Below, piece by piece: positions 25,875 to 34,701 of a DNA stretch of 54,905 bases; positions within the stretch are counted from its first letter, which is position 1; the number at the start of each line of letters is the position of its first letter. Below the pieces are notes generated by a model, which was not told the DNA's origin, did no database searches, and saw nothing but the letters and a program-made list of their open reading frames with translations. The DNA is taken from positions 1 to 54,905 of the forward strand of contig CACCEJ010000007.1 in the NCBI GenBank assembly GCA_902545035.1, written 5' to 3'. Origin of the DNA: an uncultured Pelagibacteraceae bacterium. GTDB lineage: Bacteria > Pseudomonadota > Alphaproteobacteria > Pelagibacterales > Pelagibacteraceae. Position numbers and translations under genes: made by a program.

Positions 25875-26452
25875 ACATCAAGCTTTGTATCACCCCCTGG
25901 TGCAACACCATAGGGTTTAAATTCTTCAGATGCAGTTCCAACATTTTTTGCAGGAATCCCAACCATTACTGCATTTTCTGGAACATCTTTTGTAACAACA
26001 GCGTTAGCTCCAATTTTTGCATTTTTACCAACTACAACTGGTCCAAGGATTTGTGCACCAGATCCTACAACTACATTTTCTTTTAATGTTGGGTGTCTCT
26101 TAACATTTCTTTGATTGTCTGAATTTATACTTGGAGCAATTCCGCCTAATGTTGCCATGTGATAAATGGTAACGTTATCTCCAATATCAGATGTTTCTCC
26201 AATAACTACTCCCATGCCATGATCTATAAAAAGATTTTTTCCAATTTTAGCGTTTGGATGGATTTCTATACCTGTTAGAAATCTTGAAAACTGAGAAATT
26301 ATTCTTGCAACAAGATGAAATTTTGCAATTGAAAAAAAATTTGCAATTCTATGAAAAAATACAGCTTTAACACCTGGATAAGTTAGTATTAAACTTAACT
26401 TTGATCTTGCAGCAGGATCTCTTTTAATTATCGACTCTAAAAAATCATTCAT
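25871..26452 (-). CDS. cysE: serine O-acetyltransferase
   Basis: Left-handed parallel beta-helix acetyltransferase, 193 residues (the short form). [20 protein letters not shown] is the CysE N-terminal helix pair, then hexapeptide repeats such as [17 protein letters not shown] and [15 protein letters not shown]. The His-Asp catalytic pair is in FIDHG. It supplies O-acetylserine to the overlapping cysK. The cysteine-rich mini-gene lies 30 bases upstream on the same strand. Confidence 0.93.
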   Translation of the reverse strand: MNDFLESIIKRDPAARSKLSLILTYPGVKAVFFHRIANFFSIAKFHLVARIISQFSRFLTGIEIHPNAKIGKNLFIDHGMGVVIGETSDIGDNVTIYHMATLGGIAPSINSDNQRNVKRHPTLKENVVVGSGAQILGPVVVGKNAKIGANAVVTKDVPENAVMVGIPAKNVGTASEEFKPYGVAPGGDTKLDV

Positions 26453-26482
26453 GTTTATTTAAGATTAGTTATTTAAATTTAA

Positions 26483-26593
26483 CTACTTGTTACAACAGCA
26501 GTTTTCTGATGATGGTTTGCAATCACAATTTTTACAAACGCATCTGTCACAAGAACAGTTTGTACATTTACAGTGTGTATTATTGCATACCAT
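26483..26593 (-). CDS. 36-residue cysteine-rich metallothionein-like protein
   Basis: A short frame, ATG at 26593 to TAG at 26483, encodes 36 residues with 12 Cys. The middle is an iterated pattern C-x-C-x-x-C (HCKCTNCSCDRCVCKNCDC), ending in a CCC triplet. Cys-x-Cys arrays of this density bind d10 metals (Zn, Cd, Cu) in metallothioneins; no standard bacterial SmtA signature is present. It lies between cysE and an ETHE1-type gene, all on the minus strand. Real coding is supported by the strict repeat; expression is not shown. Confidence 0.72.
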   Translation of the reverse strand: MVCNNTHCKCTNCSCDRCVCKNCDCKPSSENCCCNK

Positions 26594-26647
26594 AAGAGTT
26601 ATATAATTGTATATTTTTTAAAAACAATACTAATAATACCCCTGATT

Positions 26648-27340
26648 TTAGAGTTCTTTAAGTGTTAATCCCTTTAGATTTGCTGGTACTGCGATATCCA
26701 TCATTTTTGGATTGGCAAGATTAAGATTATCCATTATTTCAGCATATTCCTCTTTTGAGCTGACTTGTAATCGAGGGTTATTGTTCTTCTCACTACCAAT
26801 TGTTGAATTTTTTTTTCCATTATAATCATGAGCAGGATAAACAAGTGTTTCTTCTGGAAGTTTTAAAAGTTTACCAAACAATGAATCATAAGCCTGATGA
26901 GCACTACCATTTTGAAAATCTGTTCTACCTGTCCCATTAATTAGAAGTGTATCTCCTGTAAAAACTCTATCATTCATTAAGTAACTATATGAACAATCAG
27001 TATGACCTGGAGTATATATAGCTTTAAGCTCTATACTCTCAATATTTATATTTTCTTCATCTTTTAATTTTATATCAATTACCTCAGATTTAGAGTTTTC
27101 ACCCATTATGCGAATACAATTTGTTCGTTGATTAAGTTCATTTAAGCCAGTTACATGATCTGCGTGAATATGAGTATCAATTACTTTAACAAGTTTTAAT
27201 TCTAAATTTTCTAAAATTTTTATGTATTCATCAGTATGTTCAATTACAGGATCTATTATTAATGCTTCACGTCCTTTTCCACTAGAAATTATATAGGTGT
27301 AAGTTGAGGATTTAGTATCAAATAGTTGTTCGAAAATCAT
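26648..27340 (-). CDS. ETHE1-type persulfide dioxygenase (MBL fold)
   Basis: Mononuclear iron, metallo-beta-lactamase-fold enzyme, 230 residues. Motifs THIHADHVTG (two iron/metal His), TPGHTDCSYSY (His), FTGDTLLINGTGRTDFQ (Asp, then the TGRTDFQ stretch specific to ETHE1) and VYPAHDYNG. It oxidises glutathione persulfide to sulfite in mitochondria and bacteria. The neighbouring SQR-type gene makes the persulfide, so the pair probably clears sulfide. Confidence 0.9.
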   Translation of the reverse strand: MIFEQLFDTKSSTYTYIISSGKGREALIIDPVIEHTDEYIKILENLELKLVKVIDTHIHADHVTGLNELNQRTNCIRIMGENSKSEVIDIKLKDEENINIESIELKAIYTPGHTDCSYSYLMNDRVFTGDTLLINGTGRTDFQNGSAHQAYDSLFGKLLKLPEETLVYPAHDYNGKKNSTIGSEKNNNPRLQVSSKEEYAEIMDNLNLANPKMMDIAVPANLKGLTLKEL

Positions 27341-27375
27341 AATTATAAAATAATAAAAATTTTATAAAATTGATA

Positions 27376-28617
27376 CTAATTTTCAATAGCTTTATGATTA
27401 GGCTTGCTCCACTCTTTGCCTTTAAACATCACATTCCATTGCAACCAAGGAAAAAGCTTTGATTTCATTTGCCAATATAGAGAACTAGGTTTTGTTGGAT
27501 CAAAGGGTAAACTTGGAGTTACTTTTCCACCATAACAAAATTCTGCTAACATAACTTTACCGTATGCAACTGTAAGAGGGCAGGCTCCATATCCATCATA
27601 AAGTCTATATGCTTCAGATGATTTATTTATATCTTTAATAATATTGTGAGCCACTATTGGAGCTTGTTTTCTTACTGCTGCACCTGTTTTTGCATTAGGT
27701 GCATTCATAACATCACCCAAGCTATAAATATTTTCATATTTAGTATGTCTTAGAGTGCCACCTTTGTGATCTACATCTACCCAACCACCTGCATCAGCCA
27801 AAGGACTATTCATTATAAAATCAGGTGCAGTTTGAGGTGGTGTAACATGGATAAAATCAAAATTTTTTGTTACTTCTTTTGTATTTCCATCTTTATCTGA
27901 TTGTTTAAAAATAGCTTCTTTTGCTTCACCATTAACTGAAATTAAATTATGTTGGAAACTTCTTTTAATTCCATAAGAGTCACAAATTTCATTTAATGGA
28001 CCTTGAAAATGAGGCACACCAAATATTACAGGTTTTGCACACAAAAATTCTAAATTACTATCTTTGAGAGTACCTTTTTTTTTCATGTGATCTGCAGCTA
28101 AATAAGCAATTTTTTGCGGAGCACCAGCACATTTAATTGGCATTGGAGGCTCAGTAAATAATAAAGTTCCTTTATTTAAATTTTTTAGACATTCCCAAGT
28201 ATAGACAGCCATGTCTGAACTATAGTTTGTACAAACATTGTTTTTTCCCAATGTTTCTTTAAGTCCAACTACTCCATCAAAATTAATTTTTAACCCTGGA
28301 CAAACCACTAAGTAGTCATATGAATATTCACCACCTGAAGTCTTTACTGAATTAGACTCAGGAGAAAAACTTTCAGCGTGATCCTTAATCCAATTTACAT
28401 AACTTGGCATTACAGAAGACATTGGTTTAATTGTACTATTTACATCGTAAGCTCCTGCACCAACTAACGTCCATGCAGCTTGATACAAGGATTTTTCAGA
28501 AGGTTCTATTATTGATATTGATAAATCAGACTTTAAACTTTTTAGTCTTGTAGCAACTGATATACCAGCGCATCCGCCACCGATAATCAAAATATTTGAG
28601 TGATTAGAGTTGTTCAT
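27376..28617 (-). CDS. sulfide:quinone oxidoreductase (type II/SQOR-like)
   Basis: FAD-dependent membrane-associated reductase, 413 residues. ILIIGGGCAGISVATRL is the FAD-binding motif, IYSLGDVMNAPNAKTGAA binds FAD at the C-terminal half. Both redox Cys of the human SQOR type are present: PIKCAGAPQK and GYGACPLTVAYGKVMLAEF. It transfers electrons from sulfide to quinone, producing a persulfide that the downstream ETHE1-type enzyme can take. The C-terminal LFPWLQWN is amphipathic, as in membrane-bound SQR. Confidence 0.9.
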   Translation of the reverse strand: MNNSNHSNILIIGGGCAGISVATRLKSLKSDLSISIIEPSEKSLYQAAWTLVGAGAYDVNSTIKPMSSVMPSYVNWIKDHAESFSPESNSVKTSGGEYSYDYLVVCPGLKINFDGVVGLKETLGKNNVCTNYSSDMAVYTWECLKNLNKGTLLFTEPPMPIKCAGAPQKIAYLAADHMKKKGTLKDSNLEFLCAKPVIFGVPHFQGPLNEICDSYGIKRSFQHNLISVNGEAKEAIFKQSDKDGNTKEVTKNFDFIHVTPPQTAPDFIMNSPLADAGGWVDVDHKGGTLRHTKYENIYSLGDVMNAPNAKTGAAVRKQAPIVAHNIIKDINKSSEAYRLYDGYGACPLTVAYGKVMLAEFCYGGKVTPSLPFDPTKPSSLYWQMKSKLFPWLQWNVMFKGKEWSKPNHKAIEN

Positions 28618-28691
28618 ACATTAAAAATCTAACACTTATAATCTTCACAAGATACACGTCTTATAAGTTGTTTTTTCAAAGTTAAATATCG

Positions 28692-28719
28692 TTGATAAAC
28701 CTCATCAATAATTTATAAT
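28692..28719 (+). promoter_or_regulatory. candidate sigma70 promoter for the peroxiredoxin gene
   Basis: TTGATA (28692-28697) and TATAAT (28714-28719) are 16 bases apart, 30 bases upstream of the ATG with its AAAGGAGAG site. The -35 is part of an inverted repeat (TTGAT and ATCAA, 7-base spacer). It lies in the 131-base divergent gap and is the best promoter match I found. Confidence 0.55.
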
Positions 28720-28748
28720 AGTTCTAATTAATTAAAGGAGAGTAAAGA

Positions 28749-29408
28749 ATGTTAAAAATAAACAGTATGTGTCCTGACTTTCAATGCAAAACTACTGAAG
28801 GAGATATCTCTTTTCATGAGTGGCTTGGAGATAGTTGGGGTGTTTTATTTTCTCACCCAAAAGATTTTACACCAGTTTGTACAACAGAATTAGGTTCATT
28901 AGGACAAATGAAAGCTGAGTTTGATGCAAGAAATGTAAAAGTTATTGGACTAAGTGTTGATGGGGTAGAGGATCATAAAAAATGGTTAAATGATATTAAA
29001 GATGTATCTGGAACAATGCCTGATTATCCAATTATCGCTGATGAAGATTTAAAAGTTGCAAAACTTTTTAATATGCTAGAAGCTGATGCAGGAACAACAT
29101 CAATGGGTCGTACTGCAGTTGATAATGAGACGGTAAGAACTATTTTTGTTGTAAGACCAGATAAAAGAATTGGTCTATATTTAACTTATCCTATGGCAAC
29201 AGGTAGAAATTTCCATGAAATTTTAAGAGCCATAGACTCAATGCAGCTGACTGCAAAACATAAAGTTGCAACACCAGCTAACTGGAAAAAAGGTGAAGAT
29301 GTAGTTATTCTTCCAGCAGTGAAAGATGAAGAGGCTAAGAAAATTTATCCAGATGGGTGGGAAACAGTTAAACCATATTTAAGAAAAGTACCCGACCCTT
29401 CAAAATAA
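28749..29408 (+). CDS. 1-Cys peroxiredoxin (Prx6 type)
   Basis: Thiol peroxidase, 219 residues. FSHPKDFTPVCTTELG carries the peroxidatic Cys in the PVCTTE form, with Arg and Thr neighbours; there is no resolving Cys in the usual C-terminal position. C-terminal KKIYPDGWETVKPYLRKV is the Prx6 signature. It reduces H2O2 and alkyl peroxides. It faces the sulfide-oxidation pair across a divergent promoter region, suggesting joint control of thiol and oxidant stress. Confidence 0.92.
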   Translation: MLKINSMCPDFQCKTTEGDISFHEWLGDSWGVLFSHPKDFTPVCTTELGSLGQMKAEFDARNVKVIGLSVDGVEDHKKWLNDIKDVSGTMPDYPIIADEDLKVAKLFNMLEADAGTTSMGRTAVDNETVRTIFVVRPDKRIGLYLTYPMATGRNFHEILRAIDSMQLTAKHKVATPANWKKGEDVVILPAVKDEEAKKIYPDGWETVKPYLRKVPDPSK

Positions 29409-29423
29409 AAGGTTATAAAAAAT

Positions 29424-29477
29424 ACAATAATCTCAGTTTTAGTTAATGAATACTGAAACTGGGTTATTGTTTTTTTA
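29424..29477. terminator. bidirectional hairpin between peroxiredoxin and racemase genes
   Basis: ACAATAA at 29424 pairs with TTATTGT at 29464-29470. An inner arm CAGTTT/AAACTG extends it with one bulge and some G-U pairs, followed by T at 29471-29477 and preceded on the other side by A-rich sequence. It can terminate both convergent genes. Its right arm overlaps the last codons of the racemase gene. Confidence 0.75.
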
Positions 29478-30171
29478 ACTTTTTATATTTTTTCATTGAA
29501 ACGTTAGCTAAAAGCAGATTTGGATCAACAAAAATTTTAGATTGTTTGATTTTTTTAAAAGATTTATAAGCAAAAATTGCAATAGGTAATTCCGTACAGC
29601 CTAAAATAATTTTCTTACATTTAATTTTCATTAGATAATTTACTGCTGGCCTAATTGCTTTCTCAGCTTCTTTTATTTTACCCATTTTAACAAATTTAAT
29701 TGATTTATTTACAGATGATTTTTGAAGATTTGAAATTGGACTTACTAATTTAAAACTTTTGTCAAAATATTTATTATAAACTTTTGTTTTTAATGTAGCT
29801 TCAGTAGATAATATCCCTATTTTAGAATTTTTTTCACAGCTTTTTAGGGCATCTAAGTATACTTCTTTAGGCATACTAAGAATTGGTATTTTAATTTTTT
29901 TACTTAGATCATTGTACCAGTAGTGAGCAGTGTTGCATGGCATTACAATAAATTTGCAACCATTTTTTTGTAATCTCTTACAACCTTCAACCAAAGCATT
30001 TAATACATTGTAATATTTTTTTATGTTTTCTGGTCTTTTAGGTGTATTAGATTTATTGTACAAAACAAACATTGGGTAGTCTTGATCTAATTTACCTCTA
30101 TTTATTTTAGCTAGTTTATTGCAAAAATCTAAACCAGCTTGCGTTCCCATTCCTCCAAGAATACCAATCAT
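29464..30171 (-). CDS. aspartate/glutamate racemase family protein
   Basis: Cofactor-independent racemase, 235 residues. The two catalytic Cys are in VMPCNTAHYW and ILGCTELPI. The opening MIGILGGMGTQAGLDF and FVLYNKSNTPKRPENI match the aspartate-racemase branch. It interconverts L- and D-aspartate, or is a related amino-acid racemase. The sequence is Lys-rich, as expected for this AT-rich genome. Confidence 0.9.
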   Translation of the reverse strand: MIGILGGMGTQAGLDFCNKLAKINRGKLDQDYPMFVLYNKSNTPKRPENIKKYYNVLNALVEGCKRLQKNGCKFIVMPCNTAHYWYNDLSKKIKIPILSMPKEVYLDALKSCEKNSKIGILSTEATLKTKVYNKYFDKSFKLVSPISNLQKSSVNKSIKFVKMGKIKEAEKAIRPAVNYLMKIKCKKIILGCTELPIAIFAYKSFKKIKQSKIFVDPNLLLANVSMKKYKKLKKQ

Positions 30172-30230
30172 AATAATTTTTGAATTTTGTTTTAAAAGTT
30201 AAGTTATACAACTATATTTTAAATATAATT

Positions 30231-30989
30231 ATGCAAGAAATTTATACAGATGATATTGGCTCAGGATTTCCACTTATTTTGGTGCATGGATACCTTGGAT
30301 CTTCAGAAATGTGGAAATTCCAAAAAGATTATTTATCTAAAAATTTCAGAATTATTTCTCCTGCTCTACCGGGGTTTGGTGAAAGTTATAAAGCAAAATC
30401 CTTAAACAGTATAAATTTAATGGCAAAATTCATTATCAATGAAATTGATAAAAAGAAAATTGAAAAATTTAATTTAATGGGTCACTCAATGGGAGGAATG
30501 ATAGTTCAAGAAATTGCTAAAATATTTGGTGAAAGAATAAATAAATTAATTTGTTTTGCGACTGGACCTATTGGAGACATTCCAGGTCGTTTTGAACCTA
30601 TAAATACCTCTATAAAAAAACTTAGAGAAGAGGGCATAAAAGAGCAAGTAAAAAGAATACCACCAAAATGGTTTGTCGATGGCGATAAAGACAAAAATTA
30701 TTATTTGTGTGAGAATGCAGTCAAATATATAAATGAAGAAGCTGCTCATAACGCATTAGTTGCTATGAGAGACTGGAATGGTTTAGAAAATTTAAAATAC
30801 ATTAAAAACAAAACTTTAGTGATATGGGGTGATCAAGATAGATCCTATAATTTTGATCAGGTTTCTTTGCTAACCAATAATATTCCAAATTGCAAAATTG
30901 AAATATTTCAAAATTGCTGTCATAACGTACATCTTGAAGAACCAGAAAAGTTTAATAAAACTGTGCAGAATTTTTTGAATAATACTTGA
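30231..30989 (+). CDS. alpha/beta hydrolase
   Basis: Serine hydrolase of the alpha/beta fold, 252 residues from ATG 30231 (a TTG 51 bases upstream would put a Lys/Tyr/Asn-rich tail in front and lacks a ribosome site). LVHGYLGSSEMW is the oxyanion region, GHSMGG the nucleophile elbow, IWGDQDRSY the acid, and CCHNVHLEEP the catalytic His. The substrate could be a 3-oxoadipate enol-lactone-like ester or lactone; not determinable here. Confidence 0.82.
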   Translation: MQEIYTDDIGSGFPLILVHGYLGSSEMWKFQKDYLSKNFRIISPALPGFGESYKAKSLNSINLMAKFIINEIDKKKIEKFNLMGHSMGGMIVQEIAKIFGERINKLICFATGPIGDIPGRFEPINTSIKKLREEGIKEQVKRIPPKWFVDGDKDKNYYLCENAVKYINEEAAHNALVAMRDWNGLENLKYIKNKTLVIWGDQDRSYNFDQVSLLTNNIPNCKIEIFQNCCHNVHLEEPEKFNKTVQNFLNNT

Positions 30990-31040
30990 TCATTTTAGGT
31001 TTTTGCATATCTGAATTAACATTTTTCAATACTGTAATCA

Positions 31041-31069
31041 TTGACTCTAAAATTAAAAAAAAGTTTAAT
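31041..31069 (+). promoter_or_regulatory. candidate sigma70 promoter for proX
   Basis: TTGACT (31041-31046) and TTTAAT (31064-31069) are 17 bases apart and 34 bases upstream of the proX ATG, which has GAGGGT as ribosome site. The gap sequence is a poly-A tract. Confidence 0.45.
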
Positions 31070-31103
31070 TTAGGTTTATAAATTAAATAAAATCGAGGGT
31101 AAT

Positions 31104-32066
31104 ATGAATATAATAAAGAAAATACTTGTTGCTGGAGTAATTTCACTATTTTTACCAGCATCGAGTTTTGCTGAAAAAGTAAAAATTGGTGATCCAGGTT
31201 GGACTGGTGCTACAGCAATAGCAAATTTACTTGCGGCAGTTGTTATAGATAAGATGGGTGGTGAAGCTGAGTTAGTACCAGGAAATAATACTGCTATCTA
31301 TGGAGCAATAGATAGAAGCAAAGGTGAGATTGAAGTACATCCTGATATATGGCTTCCAAATCAAGAAGCATACACAAATGATTTAGTACCAAAAGGAACT
31401 CTTAAATTAAGCAAAAATCCTTACGAAGGTAACCAAGGATATTGTGTATCTCAACAATTTGCAAAAAAAATGAATATCACTGCAATAGAAGATTTAGGTA
31501 GACCGGAAGTTGTCAAAGCTATGGATAGCGATGGAAATGGTAAAGGTGAATTTTGGATTGGTGCAGATGGATGGGCTTCAGCTAATGTTAACCAAGTTAA
31601 GTTAAGAGACTATAAATTATATGATGCTGGAATTGAACCTATCAGAGCTGCAGAAGCAGTGAAAAATGCTAGAGTTCTTGACTCTATTAAAAAAGGTGAG
31701 GGTTATGCGTTTTATTGTTACAAACCACATGCAATTTGGGGGATGGCAGACGTAGTTATGCTTGAGGAACCAGCATATGATCCTGCAAAATATAAAATGA
31801 TCCAACCAAAAGCAGACGCTGACTGGTATCAAAAATCATATGTTGCTTCAAAGGATGCTTTGAAACAAATACAAATTGGATGGGGCACATCTCTAGAGAG
31901 CAAATCTCCAGCAATTGTAGAATTTTTCAAAAATTTCCAAATAACTGCAGATGATGTTTCTTGGATGGCATACGAAGTTTCTGTACAAAAAAGAGATCCA
32001 GGAGAAGTTGCTAGAGACTGGATGTCTAAAAATAAATCAACAGTTGACGGCTGGTTAGGTTTATAA
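31104..32066 (+). CDS. proX: glycine betaine/proline-type ABC transporter substrate-binding protein
   Basis: OpuAC-type periplasmic binding protein, 320 residues, signal peptide ending at SSFA. KIGDPGWTGATAIANL, DIWLPNQEAYT and the aromatic-rich WGMADVVML, with YKPHAIW, match the ProX/OpuAC quaternary-amine cage (Trp residues). It imports glycine betaine or another methylated osmolyte. A hairpin separates it from proV. Confidence 0.92.
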   Translation: MNIIKKILVAGVISLFLPASSFAEKVKIGDPGWTGATAIANLLAAVVIDKMGGEAELVPGNNTAIYGAIDRSKGEIEVHPDIWLPNQEAYTNDLVPKGTLKLSKNPYEGNQGYCVSQQFAKKMNITAIEDLGRPEVVKAMDSDGNGKGEFWIGADGWASANVNQVKLRDYKLYDAGIEPIRAAEAVKNARVLDSIKKGEGYAFYCYKPHAIWGMADVVMLEEPAYDPAKYKMIQPKADADWYQKSYVASKDALKQIQIGWGTSLESKSPAIVEFFKNFQITADDVSWMAYEVSVQKRDPGEVARDWMSKNKSTVDGWLGL

Positions 32067-32087
32067 TTTACTAATAAAAATTAATTT

Positions 32088-32130
32088 ACCTGGCGACTAT
32101 TAGTTGCCAGGTATCATTTTCAGTCTTTTT
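32088..32130 (+). terminator. hairpin between proX and proV
   Basis: ACCTGGCGAC (32088-32097) pairs with GTTGCCAGGT (32103-32112), with one G-U pair, loop of 5, and a T-rich tail ending in TTTTT at 32126-32130. It lies 21 bases after the proX stop, so it can trim or stabilise the proX transcript. Confidence 0.78.
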
Positions 32131-32146
32131 AAGTTAAAATATTTTC

Positions 32147-33199
32147 ATGGAAGCAGCTATACAAATTCAAAATGTCTGGAAAATATTTGGCAATACATCA
32201 CAAGACGCATTGGATGCAATCCAAAATAAAAAAATTTCAAAACAAGAAGCGCTAGAGAAATATAATTCTGTAATTGGTGTTTCGGATGTTTCATTTGATG
32301 TCAAGAAGGGTGAAATATTTTGTGTAATGGGTTTGTCTGGAAGTGGAAAATCAACACTTGTTAGACATATAAATAGATTATTAGAGCCTACATCTGGAAA
32401 AATATTAATAAATAATCAAGATGTAATGCAATTTGATAAGGAGAACCTTCAAGAATTAAGAAACAAAAAAATTGGTATGGTTTTTCAAAATTTTGCATTA
32501 ATGCCTCACAGATCAGTTTTAGATAATATAGCTATGCCCTTAGAAATTAGAGGTGTTAGCAAAAATGATAGGCTAGATGCTGCAAATAAAATTTTAAATA
32601 TTGTCGAATTACAAGGATGGGGAAATAAATATGCTCATGAATTATCCGGAGGTATGCAGCAAAGAGTAGGCTTAGCTAGAGCATTAGCAGCAGATCCAGA
32701 ATTTCTTTTAATGGATGAACCTTTCAGTGCTTTAGACCCTTTAATTAGACGACAACTTCAAAGTGAATTTATAAAACTTTCAAAGCAAATGAAAAAAACA
32801 ACCGTATTTATAACTCACGATTTAGATGAGGCAGTAAGAGTAGGACATAGAATAGCTATAATGAGAGATGGAGAGGTAGTACAAATTGGAACACCAGAGG
32901 AAATTGTAGTAAATCCGTCTGATGAATATGTTGCGGACTTTGTAAAAGGAATTTCAAGATTAAAAGTTGTTCAGGCTAAGACAATTATGCAATCTATCGA
33001 AGAATATAAGAAAACTTTTGGAGATAATTTAAGTAATAATGAAAGAGTTAATGAAAACGACATATTAAGCAAACTTATTGAAACTTCAGTATCAGAAGAC
33101 AAACCAATAATAGTTACAAATAATGACAACTTAGAAGTTGGTATAATTACACAATCAGATTTGCTGAAAGCAGTTGTTGAGGGGAATGACAGTGAGTAA
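32147..33199 (+). CDS. proV: glycine betaine ABC transporter ATP-binding protein
   Basis: 350-residue ATPase of the OpuAA/ProV type. GLSGSGKSTLVRHINRL (Walker A), SGGMQQRVGLARALA (signature) and LLMDEPFSALDP (Walker B). The C-terminal tail (residues 255-345, ending PIIVTNNDNLEVGIITQSDLLK) resembles a single degenerate CBS-type region, used in ProV for ionic-strength sensing. It overlaps proW by 14 bases. Confidence 0.93.
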   Translation: MEAAIQIQNVWKIFGNTSQDALDAIQNKKISKQEALEKYNSVIGVSDVSFDVKKGEIFCVMGLSGSGKSTLVRHINRLLEPTSGKILINNQDVMQFDKENLQELRNKKIGMVFQNFALMPHRSVLDNIAMPLEIRGVSKNDRLDAANKILNIVELQGWGNKYAHELSGGMQQRVGLARALAADPEFLLMDEPFSALDPLIRRQLQSEFIKLSKQMKKTTVFITHDLDEAVRVGHRIAIMRDGEVVQIGTPEEIVVNPSDEYVADFVKGISRLKVVQAKTIMQSIEEYKKTFGDNLSNNERVNENDILSKLIETSVSEDKPIIVTNNDNLEVGIITQSDLLKAVVEGNDSE

Positions 33200-34694
33200 A
33201 GAAATTAAAAATTTATCTAGATCTGAATTAATTAAAAATTTTGTGATTTCTAGTCCAGATTACTACATTGATGAATTTAAAAAAATTGGAAGCAAACCCT
33301 CTTATTCTTTTTCTTTCAATTTATTTGCTGCATTATTTGGACCAATGTGGTTTGGGTTAAGAAATATTTGGAATTATGCGCTAGCATTTTTAATAATCGA
33401 AACATTTGCTGTTGTTCAAATAATTAGAGGCTTATTTGGAAATATTACTAAAGATGCCTTAGAAAAAATTGATAAAATTCAATCAACTATCGATTTTAGA
33501 TACAAACAATTAGAGGCTGCAAAAGAGAACAATCCAGATAAAGTCGAAGTCTATGAGAGGGCAATTACATCACTTGAAGACGCAATGAAGGAATATGTAG
33601 TTGATGTTCAGCAAATCGAGGCTTCTGCAATATGGATTACAATTTCAGGAATTGTGTTGTTGATTTTTGTAAAATTTATTCAAGGAATATTAGCAAATAC
33701 AGTTTTAGAAAAAAGATACTCCGAATGGTTATCAAATAAATCAATTAGTCCTGGAATGAAAACAAAAAATTATTTTTTAAGCATTGGTTTTACAATAATT
33801 ATTATGTTTTTTTCAGTAATACATTATAGTTTTCCAGGTTTCTTCTCAATAATGAATGATTTTCCTACTCATCCAGAAATAAGACTTACCTCTATAAAAT
33901 GGGTTGAAACAATTTTTGATTATGCAGTTATAAAAGGAGATGCTGTATTTACCGCAATAACAATTGGAATTAGATCTGTTCTCGATTTTTTAGAACTTTT
34001 ATTTGTAAAAACACCATGGATTGTGATTATAACTACAATTGTAGTTTTAACCGCTTTATCAGCAGGCATAAGAACTGCGATATACTCTGCAGGATTTTTA
34101 GCTTACATGGGCTTTTTGGGATTTTGGGTAAAAGCAATGACTACACTTGCCTTACTGGGAACGGCTGCAATTTTAAGTATTGTTATTGGAATACCTCTAG
34201 GAATTTATTGTGCAAGACGTCAAAGATTTTATTCAATGATAAGACCAATAATGGATTTTATGCAAACAATGCCTGCATTTGTATTTATGATTCCCGTCAT
34301 TGCATTTTTTGGAACAGGGAAGGTTGCAGCAGTAATCATTACAATGATTTTTGGAGGAACACCTGTTGTAAGACTTACAGTATTAGGTTTAAGAGGAGTT
34401 CCTGAAACTATTAGAGAGGCGGCAATAGCTTACGGTGCATCTAAATGGTATCTTCTTAGAAAAGTAGATTTACCGCTTGCAACACCATCAATACTTGCTG
34501 GTGTAAATCAAACTGTAATGTTAAGTTTAGCAATGGTTGTTGTGGCTTCACTTATTGGAGCAAAAGGTTTAGGACAGGACGTGCTAGAGGCACTTCAATA
34601 TGCAAATGTTGGACAAGGAATTTTGGCTGGTGTTGCAATTTTATTTGTTGCTTTAATATTGGACAGAGTAGTTCAAGGTAAGAAAAGAGTATAA
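33186..34694 (+). CDS. proW: glycine betaine ABC transporter permease with long N-terminal extension
   Basis: 502 residues from ATG 33186, which has GAGGGG as ribosome site. The C-terminal ~300 residues are a normal ProW/OpuAB permease (GTAAILSIVIGIPLGIYCAR, FMQTMPAFVFMIPVIAFFG, the coupling helix EAAIAYGASKWYLLRKVDLP). The first ~190 residues are extra: hydrophobic segments (FNLFAALFGPMWFGLRN, AIWITISGIVLLIFVKF) around a charged, probably coiled region (DKIQSTIDFRYKQLEAAK). E. coli ProW has about 354 residues. Confidence 0.92.
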   Translation: MTVSKEIKNLSRSELIKNFVISSPDYYIDEFKKIGSKPSYSFSFNLFAALFGPMWFGLRNIWNYALAFLIIETFAVVQIIRGLFGNITKDALEKIDKIQSTIDFRYKQLEAAKENNPDKVEVYERAITSLEDAMKEYVVDVQQIEASAIWITISGIVLLIFVKFIQGILANTVLEKRYSEWLSNKSISPGMKTKNYFLSIGFTIIIMFFSVIHYSFPGFFSIMNDFPTHPEIRLTSIKWVETIFDYAVIKGDAVFTAITIGIRSVLDFLELLFVKTPWIVIITTIVVLTALSAGIRTAIYSAGFLAYMGFLGFWVKAMTTLALLGTAAILSIVIGIPLGIYCARRQRFYSMIRPIMDFMQTMPAFVFMIPVIAFFGTGKVAAVIITMIFGGTPVVRLTVLGLRGVPETIREAAIAYGASKWYLLRKVDLPLATPSILAGVNQTVMLSLAMVVVASLIGAKGLGQDVLEALQYANVGQGILAGVAILFVALILDRVVQGKKRV

Positions 34695-34701
34695 TACCTA
34701 A

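Noticed and set aside
25841-26086. Cys/Asn/Phe-rich plus-strand frame opposite cysE and cysK
   Set aside because: Its Cys residues arise from antisense of the hexapeptide Gly/Ala codons; both genes beneath are certain.
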